Assembly: GCA_016933275.1 (NCBI GenBank)
Contig: JAFGBI010000074.1
Span: forward strand, 1 to 49,950
Source: Polyangiaceae bacterium
GTDB lineage: Bacteria; Myxococcota_A; Polyangia; Polyangiales; Polyangiaceae
Reading direction: 5' to 3'
Length of the DNA: 49,950 nt
In this document: one piece after another, positions 1-8,984 of the stretch
Numbering within the stretch: position 1 is the first letter of the stretch
How the letters are laid out: each line of letters begins with the position of its first letter
Notes under the pieces: model-generated
The model's database searches: none
What the model was told of the DNA's origin: nothing
The model's input: only the letters and a program-made list of their open reading frames with translations
Position numbers and translations under genes: made by a program

Positions 1-1
1 A

Positions 2-87
2 GGCAGCGCTGGAAACGCGTCCTCGCCTCGCACGGACGCGTTTCCAGCGCTGCCGTTGCTGTTGGCAACCTGATCGGTGCTCTAGAG
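2..87. repeat. Hairpin repeat element, copy 1 (21-bp perfect stem plus conserved tail)
   Basis: Positions 2-22 and 34-54 are exact reverse complements (21 bp) separated by an 11-nt loop. They are followed by a tail (55-87) beginning GTTGCTGTTGGCAACC. The tail recurs with two mismatches at 35357-35389, where it also follows a 21/11/21 stem-loop. Both copies lie at the 3' end of a minus-strand gene and share orientation relative to that gene. It may act as an RNA 3'-end structure or terminator, or be a REP-like dispersed element; no T-run marks a classic intrinsic terminator. Confidence 0.85.
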
Positions 88-88
88 A

Positions 89-619
89 CTACCAAGCTTC
101 GTCGTGCACGAAGGCCGACGAGAAGCGCGTCCGCGATGACTTCCGTTCGGCAGGGTACCCGAGGGCGACGCAGGAGACAGGAACGATGGACTCCGGGAGG
201 CGGAGGATCTCGGTGAGCGCCTGGATCCGGTCCTGGCGCGGGTGCACCCCGAGCCAGCACGCGCCCAGCCCGAGGGCATGGGCGGCCAACAGCAGATTCT
301 GGATAGCAGCCGAGCAGTCCTGCAGCAGGTAGCTGAGCTCGCCCCCATGGGCCGCCGATAGATCACCCAGCACGGCGATCCCCACCGGGGCTTTTCCCAG
401 CATCTTGCCATTGGGCAAGACGCCAGCGATCCGCTCGCGGGTGGTCTGGCTCCTCAGCACCACGAAGCGCCAGGGATCCTTGGCGCAAGCGGAGGGCGCC
501 GCCATTGCCGCGCGCAACAGCGCCGTCACCATCTCATCCGGAACCGGTGTCGGTGCGTAGCTCCTGATGCTCCGACGGCCGAAAATGAGGGAGAGCTTCT
601 CGTCGAAAGGCTCGTTCAT
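89..619 (-). CDS. Nitroreductase-family FMN oxidoreductase
   Basis: This 176-aa protein fits the short NAD(P)H-dependent nitroreductase family (PF00881), whose members use FMN to reduce nitro compounds, quinones or flavin-like substrates in the cytoplasm. Visible signs are the N-terminal RRSIRSY motif near residues 15-21 (phosphate and FMN contacts in the family), PWRFVVL near residue 48, a central LLLAAHALGLGACWLGV helix, and the terminal VALGYPAE strand before a basic tail. Length is normal for the family. The ATG at 619 lacks a strong ribosome binding site. It runs towards the hairpin repeat at the window edge, which begins within a few bases of its TAG stop. The physiological substrate cannot be told from sequence. 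Confidence 0.88.
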   Translation of the reverse strand: MNEPFDEKLSLIFGRRSIRSYAPTPVPDEMVTALLRAAMAAPSACAKDPWRFVVLRSQTTRERIAGVLPNGKMLGKAPVGIAVLGDLSAAHGGELSYLLQDCSAAIQNLLLAAHALGLGACWLGVHPRQDRIQALTEILRLPESIVPVSCVALGYPAERKSSRTRFSSAFVHDEAW

Positions 620-675
620 GGCACCGGCAGGATCGATACCACAATCCCCAACCTGGCGGAGCCGGAACCAAACGA

Positions 676-735
676 GCCGTCAGCCGTCAGCGATCGGGCG
701 AAACGCGGAGAAGCTTGCAGCCGATGGCTGACGGC
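676..735. other. 10-bp inverted repeat downstream of the epimerase gene
   Basis: GCCGTCAGCC at 676-685 is the exact reverse complement of 726-735, with a 40-nt spacer. The left arm is itself part of a short direct repeat (GCCGTCAGC at 676-684 and 683-691), so an alternative 9-bp pairing exists. It lies between the stop of the epimerase gene and the start of the nitroreductase gene, both minus strand. No T-run follows on the minus strand, so terminator function is only a guess. Confidence 0.35.
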
Positions 736-756
736 CACGAAGCCCCCGCACCACGG

Positions 757-1746
757 TCAGGAGGCAGCGCCGGGCCGCAGCGCGGCTGGGGCCTCGTCGC
801 TCCCGTCCACCCAGGCCATCCACGCGTCGATGCCGGCGTCCAGGGACGTTTCGGGCTGGAACCCGAAGGTCGTTTGCGCCCGAGTGCAGTCCGCCGCCGT
901 GATCTCACACTCGCTCGCGTGCAGCTCGGCGAGCTCGATCCGCGAGTCCACCCCGAGCCGGCTCGCCAAACCCTCCACCACGTCGATCACGCGATGAGGT
1001 TCGCTGCCGCCCAAGTTGAAGACCCCCGCCCCGCGCTCCGCGTAGACCCACCGAGCCGCGCCGAGCACCCCGTTGGCGATGTCCCGCACAAAGGTGAAGT
1101 CACGCTTCGTGTTCCGCCCGCGCAGGCGAATCGGCTCGCCATGCCGGAGCGCGTGGGTGAAGAGCCAGAAGGCCATGTCTGGCCTTCCGCGCGGGCCGTA
1201 CACGGTGAAAAAGCGCAGGATCGCCAGGGGCAAGGCGTGCAGGTGATGATAAGTGAGCGCCATCAACTCGCTCGCTCGCTTCGTCGCGGCATAGGGGGAG
1301 AGGGGCGTCGCGCGCGGATCGTCCTCACGAAACGGTGGGGTTGCGCCCCCCCCATAGATCGAGGAGGTCGAGGCGAGGACCAGCGGCGTCCGTTCCCGAC
1401 GACGGCATGCTTCGAGCACGTGGAGCGCGCCGATCTCGTTGGTGGTAAGGTAGCTGAGGGGGTCGTCGACGCTCGGTCTGATACCCGCCCGGGCAGCGAG
1501 GTGGACGACCACCTCTGGACTTGCGGTCTCGAACGCCGCCTCGACGGCCGCCGGCTCACGGACGTCGCCGACGATCAGCCGGTAGCCGGGTCGCTCCAAG
1601 GCCCGGGCGACGTTGCGGCGCTTCTGGGCGGGATCGTAGTAGGGGTCGAAGCTGTCGAAGGCGGTGACCTCCCAGCCGTCGTGGAGCATCCGATCGGCGA
1701 CTACCGAGCCGATGAACCCGGCACCACCGGTTACCAAAGCACGCAT
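757..1746 (-). CDS. UDP-glucuronate 4-epimerase-like SDR
   Basis: A 329-aa extended short-chain dehydrogenase/reductase. It opens with the NAD-binding Rossmann motif GGAGFIGS, followed by FDSFDPYYDPAQKRRN, which resembles the DYYD..LKR segment of UDP-glucuronate 4-epimerases. The catalytic motif is YAATK (in SPYAATKRASELM), with a preceding STSSIYG serine. RFFTVYGPRGRPDMA is the hallmark of the CapI/GAE-type UDP-glucuronate epimerases, which make UDP-galacturonate for surface polysaccharide. I chose the ATG at 1746 because it places the Rossmann motif a few residues from the N terminus; an upstream in-frame start at 1824 would add 26 residues unlike the family. No operon partner is obvious. 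The substrate is inferred from motifs. Confidence 0.85.
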   Translation of the reverse strand: MRALVTGGAGFIGSVVADRMLHDGWEVTAFDSFDPYYDPAQKRRNVARALERPGYRLIVGDVREPAAVEAAFETASPEVVVHLAARAGIRPSVDDPLSYLTTNEIGALHVLEACRRRERTPLVLASTSSIYGGGATPPFREDDPRATPLSPYAATKRASELMALTYHHLHALPLAILRFFTVYGPRGRPDMAFWLFTHALRHGEPIRLRGRNTKRDFTFVRDIANGVLGAARWVYAERGAGVFNLGGSEPHRVIDVVEGLASRLGVDSRIELAELHASECEITAADCTRAQTTFGFQPETSLDAGIDAWMAWVDGSDEAPAALRPGAAS

Positions 1747-1869
1747 CGGGGGCACCCTAGCCGAACCAGACCCAAAGGGAACCCTGCCATCGAGGGCGAA
1801 CCAAGCCATGACCGACCGCGCCACTCCGAGCCGTGCATTTCCGTTCGTCCCCGCGGTGACGAGTCCGGA

Positions 1870-2238
1870 TCAAGGGGCCGCGCGCAGCTGCTTGCGGACC
1901 TTGCGGCTGAAGGTCTGCGTGCACTTGCCGTGGCTCCCCTCGTACTCGATGATCTCGCGAATGAGGCGCGCCTTGATGTCATCCGAGATGACGGATGACG
2001 CCTGGACCTCTTTCGCCAGGGTGATGCCCTCACCGGTCTGCGGCCAGGTCACCTTGGCCGCAACGGGCGCCTTGTCTGGGCCACGGAAATGGGAGGGCTT
2101 GGTCTTGGTCACGTCGCGCAAGAGGGTATCCGTGACCCGTCGCCCAGTCCCATGACAGGCGGGACACGTCGTCGATTGGCCGCCGAACGCGTTGCCGATC
2201 CGGCCGTCACCCCCGCACACCCGGCAAGTCTCATCCAT
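1870..2238 (-). CDS. Small DnaJ-type zinc-finger protein
   Basis: A 122-aa cytosolic protein. Its first 35 residues hold two CxxCxGxG modules (CRVCGGDG and CPACHGTG), the zinc-binding unit of the DnaJ central domain. There is no J domain or substrate-binding domain. The remainder (about residues 35-122) is charged, ends in a basic tail (KVRKQLRAAP), and is not recognised. Small stand-alone DnaJ-zinc-finger proteins are common in myxobacteria, but their role is undefined. The ATG at 2238 was chosen because it directly precedes the first zinc motif; the open frame continues upstream without a convincing start. Confidence 0.7.
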   Translation of the reverse strand: MDETCRVCGGDGRIGNAFGGQSTTCPACHGTGRRVTDTLLRDVTKTKPSHFRGPDKAPVAAKVTWPQTGEGITLAKEVQASSVISDDIKARLIREIIEYEGSHGKCTQTFSRKVRKQLRAAP

Positions 2239-2399
2239 TGCGATCCGGTACTCCGTTTCGCTCCCCTCCGCCAGCGATCGAAATGGTTTCTCGCTGGGGT
2301 GCGGCGCCAGCCTCCGAATTCGCAGGGCGCGGCGCCCCGCGGCCCATCCCCCGCGCCGACGCCACCGAACGACCCAGCCCGATGACGTCGCTGGGAGGC

Positions 2400-4355
2400 T
2401 CAACGCACGCAGCGCGCGTTGGCCGTCGGGAAGTAGTTCCAGGCGCCGCTCGTGCCGACGTTGTAGCCGGTGAAGCCGTCGCAGTAGCTGAGACCCCAGG
2501 CCGTGCCCCCCACGGCGGACGCCTCCGCGGCCCAGAACCAGTACTGTGGTTCCCGGCAGCCGTTCGGGTTGTCGGGGAAGGCGCTCTCGACGATGGCGCC
2601 GCCGACCTTGGCCTCGTTGACGGTAGAAGCAAGCTCGTTGAGCGTCGGGACCCGCCAGCCCGTGAACCCATCGAGGGTGAGCCCCTCACAGTACCCCGCC
2701 GCGTCCTCCCAGGCCATGAGCGACGGTGATCGCCCCCGCTGCCAGGTCAGACCCGTGTAGTTGTCGGTGACGGTGTCAGCGCCGATCGTGTAATGGTCGG
2801 GTGGTTCGACCGCGAGCTCGTCAGCAGCCTCACCCGGCCCGTTCCCGCGGACACAGCGCGCCACGTGTCCGGTCTCCGAGCGGACGATGGCGTTGCTCGT
2901 GAACCCGTTGGTGCCATAGCCCCACACCCGGTCCTCGGTGGTCGTGATGATGGTCTTGTACCAGAAAGAGCCGGTCACGTAGTAGCCGGAGGTGACCCCG
3001 AACACGGTCGGGTACCCCGTCCGCCCCAGGGTCACGTCGCTGATCGAGGCCATCTCGATCCGGGTGGGGAGACGCCAATCGTCGAAACCGGCATAGCCGC
3101 TCGCCGCCAACTCGGCGCACCGATCGTGGTTCGCTTGCCAGTTCCCGACGGATGCTGGGTTCTCCTTCTCCCAAACCAGGCAGGTGAGGTCATCGCGCAC
3201 GGCACCGTTACCGAGATCCGCATAGGTCTGGTGGTTGGGCACGGAGGCCGGACTACTCGCCGGGTTGGGCATCGGCCAGCACGCCCATTTGTGGGTGCCG
3301 CAGTCCGTCTCCCGACAGGGGCCGTCCGTGCCCCCGGTACCCGAGCGACCGCCGGTGGACGCACCACCGGTAGCCACGCCGCCGGTGGACCCGCCACCAT
3401 TCCCGCCACCGACCCCGCCGACCCCGGACCCGCCGGTTCCACCATTGCCGCCGCTCCGGTTGCCACCCGTCGGGAGCCCTCCCGACCCACCAACGCCGCC
3501 CGTGCCGCCCGCGCAGCTGCCCTCGACGCAGGAGGAGCCCGTCGCGCAAGCACGACCGCAGGCCCCACAGTGCGCCGAATCCGCGGCCAGATCCACGCAG
3601 TGATCGGTGCAGAAATCCTGCCCGGTGGGACAAGCACAGACACCATCCAGGCATGCTCGCCCGCCGGTGCACGCATTGGCGCAGAGGCCGCAGTTCCCGG
3701 CGTCGGAGGCAAGGTCGACGCAGACCGCCCCGCAAGCGGTCTGCCCAGCAGGGCACGAGCAGACCCCGGCGATGCACGCGAGGCCCGACGCACAGACCGT
3801 GGCGCAGGTCCCACAGGCGAGCGGATCGGCAGCAAGGTCGACGCAGTCCTGGCCGCATTGCTCGAGGCCCCCACCACAACCGGTGCTGCATTCGCCCTCG
3901 AAGCACACCTGGTCGGCCGCACATGCACGCCCGCAGCTGCCACAATTGGTGGCGTCCGCGGCCGGGTTCACACAGCTCGTGCCACAGGCGAGGAGCCCGC
4001 CGTCGCATTGACAGGTGCCCGCCTGGCAGGCGCTGCCGGCGGGACAGCGCGTTCCGCAGGAGCCGCAATTCCCCTCGTCCCTGGTGAGATCCGTACAGAG
4101 CTCGCCGCAAATACTCAGGCCGTTCTGGCAGACGCACTCCCCCTCGGCGCAGGTCGCTCCGGCCGGGCAGTCATTCCCGCAAACCCCGCAATTCAGGGGG
4201 TCTACCGCTGGCGACACACAGGTCCCAGCGCAAGCGGTCTGGCCGGCACCACAGACCGACTCCCCTTCGTTCGGCGAACCATCGTCCTTCGACTCACCAC
4301 AGCCGAGCGACCAGAGAAGCCCGGCCGCCACGCCCAATACCCGAGAGTTTTTCAT
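2400..4355 (-). CDS. Cys-rich stalked lipoprotein with two DUF1566 (Lcl C-terminal) domains
   Basis: A 651-aa predicted outer-surface lipoprotein. The signal peptide starts MKNSRVLGVAAGLLWSLGC and ends in a lipobox cysteine. Roughly residues 30-280 hold six copies of a Cys-rich unit whose core is NCGxCGxxC, typical of myxobacterial surface proteins and probably disulfide-stapled. A Gly/Ser/Thr-rich stalk of about 65 residues follows. The C-terminal half carries two DUF1566-type modules, recognisable by LTCLVWEKEN / DDWRLPTRIE in the first and YTGLTWQRG / GWRVPTLNE in the second. The second ends with the family's usual terminal NARCVR. The ATG at 4355 is chosen over 4385 because it begins a good signal sequence. 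Function is unknown; carbohydrate or adhesive binding is a guess. Confidence 0.85.
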   Translation of the reverse strand: MKNSRVLGVAAGLLWSLGCGESKDDGSPNEGESVCGAGQTACAGTCVSPAVDPLNCGVCGNDCPAGATCAEGECVCQNGLSICGELCTDLTRDEGNCGSCGTRCPAGSACQAGTCQCDGGLLACGTSCVNPAADATNCGSCGRACAADQVCFEGECSTGCGGGLEQCGQDCVDLAADPLACGTCATVCASGLACIAGVCSCPAGQTACGAVCVDLASDAGNCGLCANACTGGRACLDGVCACPTGQDFCTDHCVDLAADSAHCGACGRACATGSSCVEGSCAGGTGGVGGSGGLPTGGNRSGGNGGTGGSGVGGVGGGNGGGSTGGVATGGASTGGRSGTGGTDGPCRETDCGTHKWACWPMPNPASSPASVPNHQTYADLGNGAVRDDLTCLVWEKENPASVGNWQANHDRCAELAASGYAGFDDWRLPTRIEMASISDVTLGRTGYPTVFGVTSGYYVTGSFWYKTIITTTEDRVWGYGTNGFTSNAIVRSETGHVARCVRGNGPGEAADELAVEPPDHYTIGADTVTDNYTGLTWQRGRSPSLMAWEDAAGYCEGLTLDGFTGWRVPTLNELASTVNEAKVGGAIVESAFPDNPNGCREPQYWFWAAEASAVGGTAWGLSYCDGFTGYNVGTSGAWNYFPTANARCVR

Positions 4356-4649
4356 GATTCCCAGTCGTGCCAGAGGATCCGCCACGCCTCGATGGCGCCC
4401 GGAGGGGGGACCAAACCCCTGAGACAGGTTGCCCGGCGCAGCCGGATCCGGTCACGCGCTCGAGCCAATCCACGGCAGGACGCGGGGAAGAGTCGCCTTC
4501 GATCACCCAGCAACGCCCGTTCCCGTCCGGTCGAGGGTGGCAAGGTGGACGCCACCGCACCGATCAGCATGGATTTCGCGCCGACGACGGACGACATGCC
4601 AGAATCCGAGCCAGGTTTCGAGCCTTGTCCGCGTTCGGCGCGCGCAGGA

Positions 4650-6101
4650 CTAGAACCCGAAGTCAGGACGCCGGCGGGGGTTTGGGGCGGAGCGCGGCGA
4701 GCGCCCCGCGGGGCTGCGTGGGGTGGGCGCCTTGGGCGCGGCTCGGCCCTCCATCCCCCGCTCGGCGTTCGCGTCAGCCGCCGAAGGAGACGCACTCGGC
4801 GAAGTGGCCGCGGGGACCGACGCAGCCGGACCGGTATCGGCGGCAGCCGCGGTGGGTCGGCTGGCAGCGGAGTCACGCTCCGAGAGCCCGGGCGACCCCT
4901 CGCCCTCCGCTTGGGCGCTCGGGCTGGAGCGGGTGAAGAAGGCAGCCCCAATCCACACCCCCGTGATGACCAACAGAACCGCGACCGCGGCGGCGATCGC
5001 CGTGGTCCAAGGGCGAGGTCGCCCTCGGCGCGCCGCGCTGCTGACGAGCCCGGGCACCGTAGCCTTGGTGATGTCCCCCGGTGGATCCGGGAGCGAAGGG
5101 AGGTCGAGCGCGGGCGGCACCGAGGACTTCGCCAACGGGATGAGGGAAGCCCGGTCGGCGGTCGACGCGAGCCAGGTCGCCCGGAGGGAGGTCCCGGAGA
5201 TGTCCTCACGAACCCCGTGCTCGTAGAGCCACGCGGCGAGGTTGATGCCGAACACCCGCATCGATTCCCACCGCTCGAGCGGATCCTTGGCGAGACCACG
5301 CTCGAGCAGTCTCCACAACGACTCGTTGCCCGCGTTGAGCTCGGTGATGGGCAGCACCGCCTCGTTGAGGATGGCGTACATCACTGCGTTGTAGTTCTCG
5401 CCCAGAAATGGCGTACGCGCGGTCAATAGCTCGTAGAGCACGACGCTCATGCTCCAGATGTCGGTGCGGAAGTCGGCACCCCCTTCGCCCCGGGCTTGCT
5501 CGGGCGACATGTAGTCGGGAGTGCCGAGCGGGCAGCCGTCGGCGGTGATCTTGTGGTCCTCGTTGACGAACCGCGCCACGCCGAAATCGAGAAGCTTCGG
5601 CTGGACCCGACCAGCGAGATCCTGGGCCAGGAAGATGTTGTCGCTCTTGACGTCGCGGTGGAGGATCCCGGTGGTGTGAGCCATGACCAGGCCGTCCATC
5701 ACGGGCAGGATGGTCTGAACGGCTCGAGCCCCCGGGAGGCGGCCATCCCGCTCGATGAGCCTACCGAGCGTCTCGCCTTCGAGCAGCTCGCTCACGATGA
5801 ATGGATCGCCGTGGTAGGTCCGCCCGTAGTCGAACACGCGGCAGATCGCCGGGTGCGCGAGCTGGGCGGCGGTCCGCGCCTCCTGAAGGAAGCGTCGCCC
5901 GAGGAGGTTCTCGTTGGCCCACACCCCGTGGATGAGCTTCAACGCCACATCGACGTTGAGGACGAGATTGCGGGCCATCCACACGACGCCCATCCCACCC
6001 TCACCGATGGTGCGAACGAGCCGGTACTTTCCCTCGATGACATCCCCTTCGAGGTACTTCGTCGCCCGCATGGACGGGGCGCTTCTGGCACGCTCAGGCA
6101 T
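4650..6101 (-). CDS. Hanks-type serine/threonine protein kinase, membrane-anchored
   Basis: A 483-aa kinase with every catalytic landmark. These are the glycine loop GEGGMGVV (33-40), VALK with Lys55, the alpha-C Glu in FLQEA (about 74), HRDVKSDN (148-155), DFG (172-174) and a SPE in place of APE (199-201). The kinase domain ends near residue 295. A single membrane helix (about 366-389) is followed by an Ala/Pro/Ser-rich and then basic extracytoplasmic tail of about 95 residues with no recognised sensor domain. A GAAGG-type ribosome site sits just before the ATG at 6101. It is divergent from a TPR-type exported protein, a pairing often seen near myxobacterial kinases. Its ligand and substrates are unknown. 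Confidence 0.93.
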   Translation of the reverse strand: MPERARSAPSMRATKYLEGDVIEGKYRLVRTIGEGGMGVVWMARNLVLNVDVALKLIHGVWANENLLGRRFLQEARTAAQLAHPAICRVFDYGRTYHGDPFIVSELLEGETLGRLIERDGRLPGARAVQTILPVMDGLVMAHTTGILHRDVKSDNIFLAQDLAGRVQPKLLDFGVARFVNEDHKITADGCPLGTPDYMSPEQARGEGGADFRTDIWSMSVVLYELLTARTPFLGENYNAVMYAILNEAVLPITELNAGNESLWRLLERGLAKDPLERWESMRVFGINLAAWLYEHGVREDISGTSLRATWLASTADRASLIPLAKSSVPPALDLPSLPDPPGDITKATVPGLVSSAARRGRPRPWTTAIAAAVAVLLVITGVWIGAAFFTRSSPSAQAEGEGSPGLSERDSAASRPTAAAADTGPAASVPAATSPSASPSAADANAERGMEGRAAPKAPTPRSPAGRSPRSAPNPRRRPDFGF

Positions 6102-6355
6102 GAACGACCTTCGAGCTTACCAGGCAAGCGACGAAACGCCCACGCGGTCCGCGGTTTGGCCCCCGGTACCTCCCACAGGGAGACACCGCCGCTTCTCGTG
6201 GGAACCTGCGTGCGGGGTCAGCCATGTCCCGCACCAGTGCACAACTCGCGCGAGGCCGGAATGCCCGGCAGCCGCGGGACGGTGACGACCTCCGTGACCC
6301 TCCTCGGGCTGTCTCCAGCCGAGAGGAGGCTCCTTGCCTCGTCGTCATTCTTCCA

Positions 6356-6376
6356 GCTGAGCAGAAGCCGCTCAGC
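6356..6376. promoter_or_regulatory. 7-bp dyad in the kinase/TPR divergent promoter region
   Basis: GCTGAGC at 6356-6362 and GCTCAGC at 6370-6376 form a perfect inverted repeat with a 7-nt spacer. Six bases downstream is TAGGAT (6382-6387), a possible -10 box, and the ATG of the TPR-type gene is at 6397. The 295-bp divergent intergenic region holds no other feature I can support. An operator is plausible but untested. Confidence 0.35.
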
Positions 6377-6396
6377 CAGAGTAGGATGCGGTTGTC

Positions 6397-7494
6397 ATGC
6401 AGGCGCGTTGTCTCCTGACCCCGAGTCCGAGAGCTACGCCGGGCGACCGCCATCGAGGATGGCATCACCTCAGGCGACTGGTCGGGGTCGCGCTCGTGTC
6501 CGCGCCGCTCCTGTCGGTATCCTCGGCCGCCGCGCAGGAGCGGCCCGAAGCCCCACCGGCGGAGCCGAGCGAGGAGACGCGCACCGTGGCGCGCCGGATG
6601 GCAGAGGAAGCCGCCGATCGGTTCGAGGCTGGCCAGTACGATGCGGCGCGGGACCTGTTCCATCGAGCCAACGAGGTGTATCCAGCACCCACGCTCGTCC
6701 TCTGGGAGGCGCGGTGCCTGGCCAAGCTGGGACGACTCGTCGCGGCCGAGGAGCGATACGCCGCGGTCGAGCGGTACCCGCTCAATCCGCAGGATCCGGA
6801 CGCCTTCCGCGTCGCCGTGGCGGAGGCCCAGGACGAGATCGATAGACTGCGCACGCAAATCCCCACCGTCACGCTGGTGGTCGCCGACGCCGCAGCGCGA
6901 GATGGGACCGCAGAGGTGAGGATCGACGGTCATCGACTGGACCCTGCCCTCCTCGGCTATCCGAACCCGCTCGACCCCGGGCGCCACGTCGTCACGCTGA
7001 CCGTTCGGGGCACCGAGGTGGCGCGAAGGACACTGGACCTCGGAGCGGGGACCCGACAGACCGTCGAGCTTCACGCCGAGCCCACCGAAGCACTGGTGTC
7101 CTCACCGCCCGCGACGAACGATGGGCATCCCGCGGACGAGGGCGCGGCTCCCACACCTGGCCAGTGGAAGCGGGTGGCGGGCTGGGTTGGGGTGGGCGTC
7201 GGCGCGGCAGGGCTCGGCACCGGGGCCACCGCCGGGCTCCTCGGCCTGCGCAAGCACGGCACGCTAGAGGAGCAATGCCCGCAGGAGCAATGTCCGCCCG
7301 CCTACCACGACGATCTCGAAGAGTTTCGGAACCTGCGCACCGTCTCCACGGTCGGCTACGTGGTGGGTGGGGTGGGTGTGGCGGCGGGCATCACCCTGCT
7401 CCTCATGACACCTCGCCGGTCGTCGGAGCCACCTCCGAGGAGCGCGACGGTGACGCTCGTCCCGACGGGAGTGACGGTCTCGGGCACCTTCTGA
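6397..7494 (+). CDS. TPR/PEGA-type exported protein with C-terminal membrane helices
   Basis: A 365-aa protein. An N-terminal hydrophobic stretch (about 28-46) ending SSAAAQ looks like a cleavable signal peptide with an unusually long basic leader. Residues about 65-130 form a TPR-like helical pair (AADRFEAGQYDAARDLFHRA and the following helix). Residues about 150-225 look like a PEGA-type beta domain (VTLVVADAA, VRIDGHRLDP, PGRHVVTLTVRG). Two hydrophobic segments follow (around GWVGVGVGAAGLGTGATAG and VGYVVGGVGVAAGITLLL), with a short Cys-containing loop between them. This layout is common in myxobacterial proteins encoded near Ser/Thr kinases. It is divergent from the kinase gene, so it may be a partner. 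The exact function is unknown. Confidence 0.75.
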   Translation: MQARCLLTPSPRATPGDRHRGWHHLRRLVGVALVSAPLLSVSSAAAQERPEAPPAEPSEETRTVARRMAEEAADRFEAGQYDAARDLFHRANEVYPAPTLVLWEARCLAKLGRLVAAEERYAAVERYPLNPQDPDAFRVAVAEAQDEIDRLRTQIPTVTLVVADAAARDGTAEVRIDGHRLDPALLGYPNPLDPGRHVVTLTVRGTEVARRTLDLGAGTRQTVELHAEPTEALVSSPPATNDGHPADEGAAPTPGQWKRVAGWVGVGVGAAGLGTGATAGLLGLRKHGTLEEQCPQEQCPPAYHDDLEEFRNLRTVSTVGYVVGGVGVAAGITLLLMTPRRSSEPPPRSATVTLVPTGVTVSGTF

Positions 7495-7520
7495 TCATCG
7501 CCACGCCGAGCCGGCGGACC

Positions 7521-8897
7521 TCACGTGGCGAGTCCTTCGGCCATGATGGCGAGCCCCTCGGCGCTCGCGGGATCCACGAGGCGAAGCCGCTGCCGCTGCC
7601 GAGCCCGCCCGCATTCGCCATCGAACTCCCCGCACAGGGTGTCGTCCTCGGCGAGCACCCGATCCCAGTCCGGCACTGGCGCCCCGCCCTCGACGCGCCA
7701 CTCGGCATAACCGGCGAGATCCAGGTCGCCGTGCCTGGCGGCGGGGCGGTCGTCACCACCGCTCCAGGCCCGGCGTCCCCAGATCCGCCATTCCTCGTCG
7801 TCGGCCGACCGGCGGCCGCGCAGCCCTAGCCAGAGGATCGAGAGGACGTACGCGTAGGTGGTGTAGCCCTTGCTTGGCGCCTGGCGGCGCAGGAACCAGA
7901 AGAGGATTTCGACGTCGCGGCGGATCTCGAGGTCCGCCTCCGCGAGCCGCGCGAGTGCGATCAGCGCCGCGCTCACCGCCCAGTCCACGGGGCCGAGCGC
8001 GAGGTGAAACAGGACTCGCTTGCGCCGGCTGCCGTCCCAGCCCCGATCGACGTGGGCGAGGACCAGCGCCGCGGCGATCTGCAACCGAAAAACCCACGAG
8101 AAGGGGTCTCCCTCGCCGGGCATGGGCGCACCATGCAGCATGACGGAGAGCACCTCGTGCCACGCGAGCCCCGGTGCGATCGCCTTGGCTTGCGCCTCCC
8201 AATCGCCAACCGAGAAGCCCTGGCGCGCGATGCGCGACACGGCCTCGGCGACGGTGGGATCGGGCGCCGGCCCGTTCGGGACCGGCAGAAGACCGCGATA
8301 GGTGAAGAGCGTGAAATCCAACTTTCCCTTGGCAGCCCGCGGATCCGGGGTCTGCATCAGGTTCGGGCGAGGGATCGGCTCCGGCCGGTGCTTGAGGTGG
8401 GCCGAGGCGATGGAGAGCGCCGTCCACGCGCTCGGGGGGCCGAGCTCGCTCAATCTCGCCTCCAGGCGCAGTGGCTCGTGGGGGTCTTCGCGGGCCGCGA
8501 GGAGGACGTCCTGGAAGAACTTGCAGATGGCGTCGCCGTGCGGGGGCAGGTAGTTGACGTAGGGGCGCTCGAACTGCTCCCAGGCGACGATCGCCGTGGG
8601 ACAGATCCGACCAAAATCCCGGCACGCCTTCAGGTACGCCGCTGCCGAGAGCTCCGCCTGATGGCGCACGATCACCTGAGCGACTGCCACTGGGGAAGAG
8701 CCGGGGTCGAGCGAGAGCACGGCTCTGCCGTGGGTATCATCGTCGATCCAGAGCCAGAAGGAGTCGATGCGCTCCTCGAGCAGGAGCTTCACCGTCGGCG
8801 AGCCGTGGCACTCGAACTGGCGCCGGACCCCGCCCCGTTCCGGGACAACCTCGTGCCACCCGTGGATCGACAGGGTCTGGAACAAGGGATCCACCAC
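7521..8897 (-). CDS. Unrecognised 458-aa cytosolic protein
   Basis: I do not recognise this family. It has no signal peptide and no clear membrane helix. It is rich in Trp and in alternating charged and hydrophobic helices, with segments such as AVLSLDPGSS, HGDAICKFFQDVLLAAREDP and EILFWFLRRQAPSKGYTTYAYVLSILWLG. The C terminus is acidic then basic, with two closely spaced Cys (CGEFDGECGRARQRQRLRL). The GTG start at 8897 is supported by an AGGAG ribosome site 8 nt upstream. It converges on the TPR-type gene, separated by 26 bp. Even codon use and the good start argue that it is a real gene; no function is proposed. Confidence 0.75.
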   Translation of the reverse strand: MVDPLFQTLSIHGWHEVVPERGGVRRQFECHGSPTVKLLLEERIDSFWLWIDDDTHGRAVLSLDPGSSPVAVAQVIVRHQAELSAAAYLKACRDFGRICPTAIVAWEQFERPYVNYLPPHGDAICKFFQDVLLAAREDPHEPLRLEARLSELGPPSAWTALSIASAHLKHRPEPIPRPNLMQTPDPRAAKGKLDFTLFTYRGLLPVPNGPAPDPTVAEAVSRIARQGFSVGDWEAQAKAIAPGLAWHEVLSVMLHGAPMPGEGDPFSWVFRLQIAAALVLAHVDRGWDGSRRKRVLFHLALGPVDWAVSAALIALARLAEADLEIRRDVEILFWFLRRQAPSKGYTTYAYVLSILWLGLRGRRSADDEEWRIWGRRAWSGGDDRPAARHGDLDLAGYAEWRVEGGAPVPDWDRVLAEDDTLCGEFDGECGRARQRQRLRLVDPASAEGLAIMAEGLAT

Positions 8898-8984
8898 GGC
8901 TGTGCTCCTGATGAAGCAGCACCTCCCGCGGGCCTAGCCCCGCGCCGGAGATCGCATCGACGATGCCCGACCACCGCTCGGTGG

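Noticed and set aside
676..735. Inverted repeat as an intrinsic terminator of the epimerase gene
   Set aside because: The loop is 40 nt and no T-run follows on the transcribed strand; kept only as an inverted repeat.
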